Source: Barnesiella sp.
GTDB lineage: Bacteria; Bacteroidota; Bacteroidia; Bacteroidales; Muribaculaceae
Assembly: GCA_014801075.1 (NCBI GenBank)
Contig: JAAVEW010000005.1
Coordinates: 107,705-141,479 of the forward strand
Direction: 5' to 3'
DNA length: 33,775 nt
Part shown: piece after piece, positions 32,809-33,775 of the stretch
How positions within the stretch are numbered: position 1 is the stretch's first letter
How the letters are laid out: every line of letters begins with the position of its first letter
Program-made: the position numbers and the translations under genes
Notes under the pieces: model-generated
Seen by the model: only the letters and a program-made list of their open reading frames with translations
The model's database searches: none
Told to the model about the DNA's origin: nothing

Positions 32809-33775
32809 TAACAAATCGATATACATAGTATGCCAATGATGTAGTATCGGGCAAACAGATAGCATGTAAGCATATACAGCTCGCATGCTCTCGTTATTTG
32901 AACTGGTTACAACGTACTGACATGTATTTTGATGGTACACGTGCAGATAAGGTAATCAATTTCATATCGCACTTAAAGCATTTTACAGGACGATTCAATG
33001 GCAAACCGTTCTTGTTGGAAGAATGGCAGAAATGGATTATCTATAACATTTTCGGATTCTATTGGGTACATAACAATAAGCGTGTTATCCGCACTGTATA
33101 TTGGGAAATTGGCCGTAAAAATGGCAAATCACAGTTAGCAGCTGCAATATCTCTTTATATGATGGTTGCCGATGGTGAAGCAAATGCAGAGGTTGAATTT
33201 GTTGCATCAACAGCAAAACAGGCCGGTATCGCATTCAGCATGTCGACTAACCTTTGTGAAAGTATCGATCGTAAAGGTAAGTATTTTAAACGTTACCGTG
33301 ATACGATTAAGTTCCCTAAAACCAAATCTCTTATACAAGTTTTATCGTCTGATGCAGGTAATCAGGACGGTTATAATCCCAGTTTTTTTGTTGCAGACGA
33401 ATTGCATGCGCACCCTAATTCTGCATTATGGGACGTACTTGTATCAGGACAAGGTATGCGTGAAGAACCTCTTGCAATGGCGGTGACAACAGCCGGATTT
33501 AACAAATCATCTTTCTGTTACCAGTTCAGGGAAACAGCGATTGAGGTTGTATCAGGCTTAAAAACTGATGACAGCCTTTTTGCCTGTATATTCACTTTAG
33601 ACAAAGATGATGATTACACTGATGAAAATGTCTGGATTAAAGCAAATCCCAATATAGACATTACCGTTCAACGTGATTATCTAAAGCAGCAGGTACAACA
33701 GGCGAAAAATAACAATGCATTGCTTTTAGGTATCATTACAAAGAATTTTAATGTCTGGAGCGACAATGTAGTAAC
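32805..33775 (+). CDS. Phage terminase large subunit, TAG-recoded (one in-frame TAG), cut by the window end
   Basis: The first 323 residues of the ATP-driven DNA-packaging motor are present. The ATG at 32805 overlaps the small-subunit stop. TAG occurs at codon 8 (32826-32828): MITNRYT, TAG, YANDVVSGKQIACKHIQLAC, a classic N-terminus of HK97-like (Terminase_1) large subunits. The Walker A motif is GRKNGKS at 103-109, and Walker B is FFVADE at 194-199. ALWDVLVSGQGMREEP and AVTTAGFN follow, as in the ATPase coupling region. The nuclease domain lies beyond the window. No other in-frame stop occurs in 971 bases. The next internal Met is codon 40, so a standard-code product would lack the conserved first strand. 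Confidence 0.93.

Noticed and set aside
27704-33775. Explaining the interrupted phage genes as a decaying prophage
   Set aside because: All seven internal stops are TAG; no TAA, TGA or frameshift interrupts the same genes, and conserved sequence continues after each. Decay would give mixed lesions.
23000-33775. A suppressor tRNA with anticodon CTA inside the window
   Set aside because: I looked for T-arm-like and acceptor-pairing sequences in the AT-rich part and saw no complete cloverleaf. The only tRNA visible is tRNA-Val in the host part.

Overview
The window joins two very different kinds of DNA. Positions 1 to about 22.7 kb look like the chromosome of a gut Bacteroidales, most likely of the Muribaculaceae type. 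The region is GC-rich. Its promoters follow the Bacteroidetes pattern TTTG-N19/20-TAnnTTTG (for example 9164-9194, 12332-12363 and 14400-14431), and Shine-Dalgarno sequences are rare. Typical genes are a BspA-like leucine-rich surface protein, an Obg GTPase with an acidic tail and a SPOR lipoprotein. From about 23 kb to the end the DNA is AT-rich and phage-like: a large serine recombinase, five HNH endonucleases, small membrane proteins, an iteron cluster and the two terminase genes, the last cut by the window end.

Chromosomal part. After the tail of a possible thioredoxin-fold protein and thiol peroxidase tpx, a leftward block (8261 down to 1010) carries threonine ammonia-lyase, an AMP-forming acyl-CoA ligase, and a dTDP-sugar set: rfbB, rfbA, a fused double 3,4-ketoisomerase and a PLP aminotransferase. 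Together the four sugar proteins should make a dTDP-3-amino-3,6-dideoxyhexose. Next come a SPOR lipoprotein, tRNA-Val, pgeF and obg. A leftward trio (neuC/legG-like, CMP-nonulosonate synthetase, CBS-nucleotidyltransferase) belongs to a sialic/legionaminic-type pathway. A rightward series follows: cstA, a membrane protein with three helical repeats, a TPR-type sensor kinase lacking its phospho-acceptor histidine, a GNAT acetyltransferase and an EamA transporter. An unusual interleaved inverted repeat and a leftward LRR protein close the chromosomal part.

Phage part. The main discovery is that the genes from 27.7 kb onward are read with TAG as a sense codon. Seven in-frame TAGs interrupt six otherwise intact genes: three HNH endonucleases, a 487-codon HTH protein, and the small and large terminase subunits. 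No in-frame TAA or TGA interrupts them. Once TAG is read through (probably as Gln), each protein gains a continuous conserved domain and ends at TAA or TGA. The host uses TAG as a real stop (the EamA gene at 20850-20852). The recombinase and the leftward genes next to it (24.7-27.5 kb) contain no internal TAG, and several of them have host-type promoters. This division fits a temperate phage that keeps its lysogeny/accessory genes in the standard code and its lytic genes in an alternative code. No suppressor tRNA is visible in the window, so it would have to lie beyond 33775.

A 240-bp iteron cluster (five 20-21-bp direct repeats flanked by three inverted units) next to an AT-rich stretch lies just before the rightward recoded operon. 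It is the best candidate for a phage replication origin or a master late operator.
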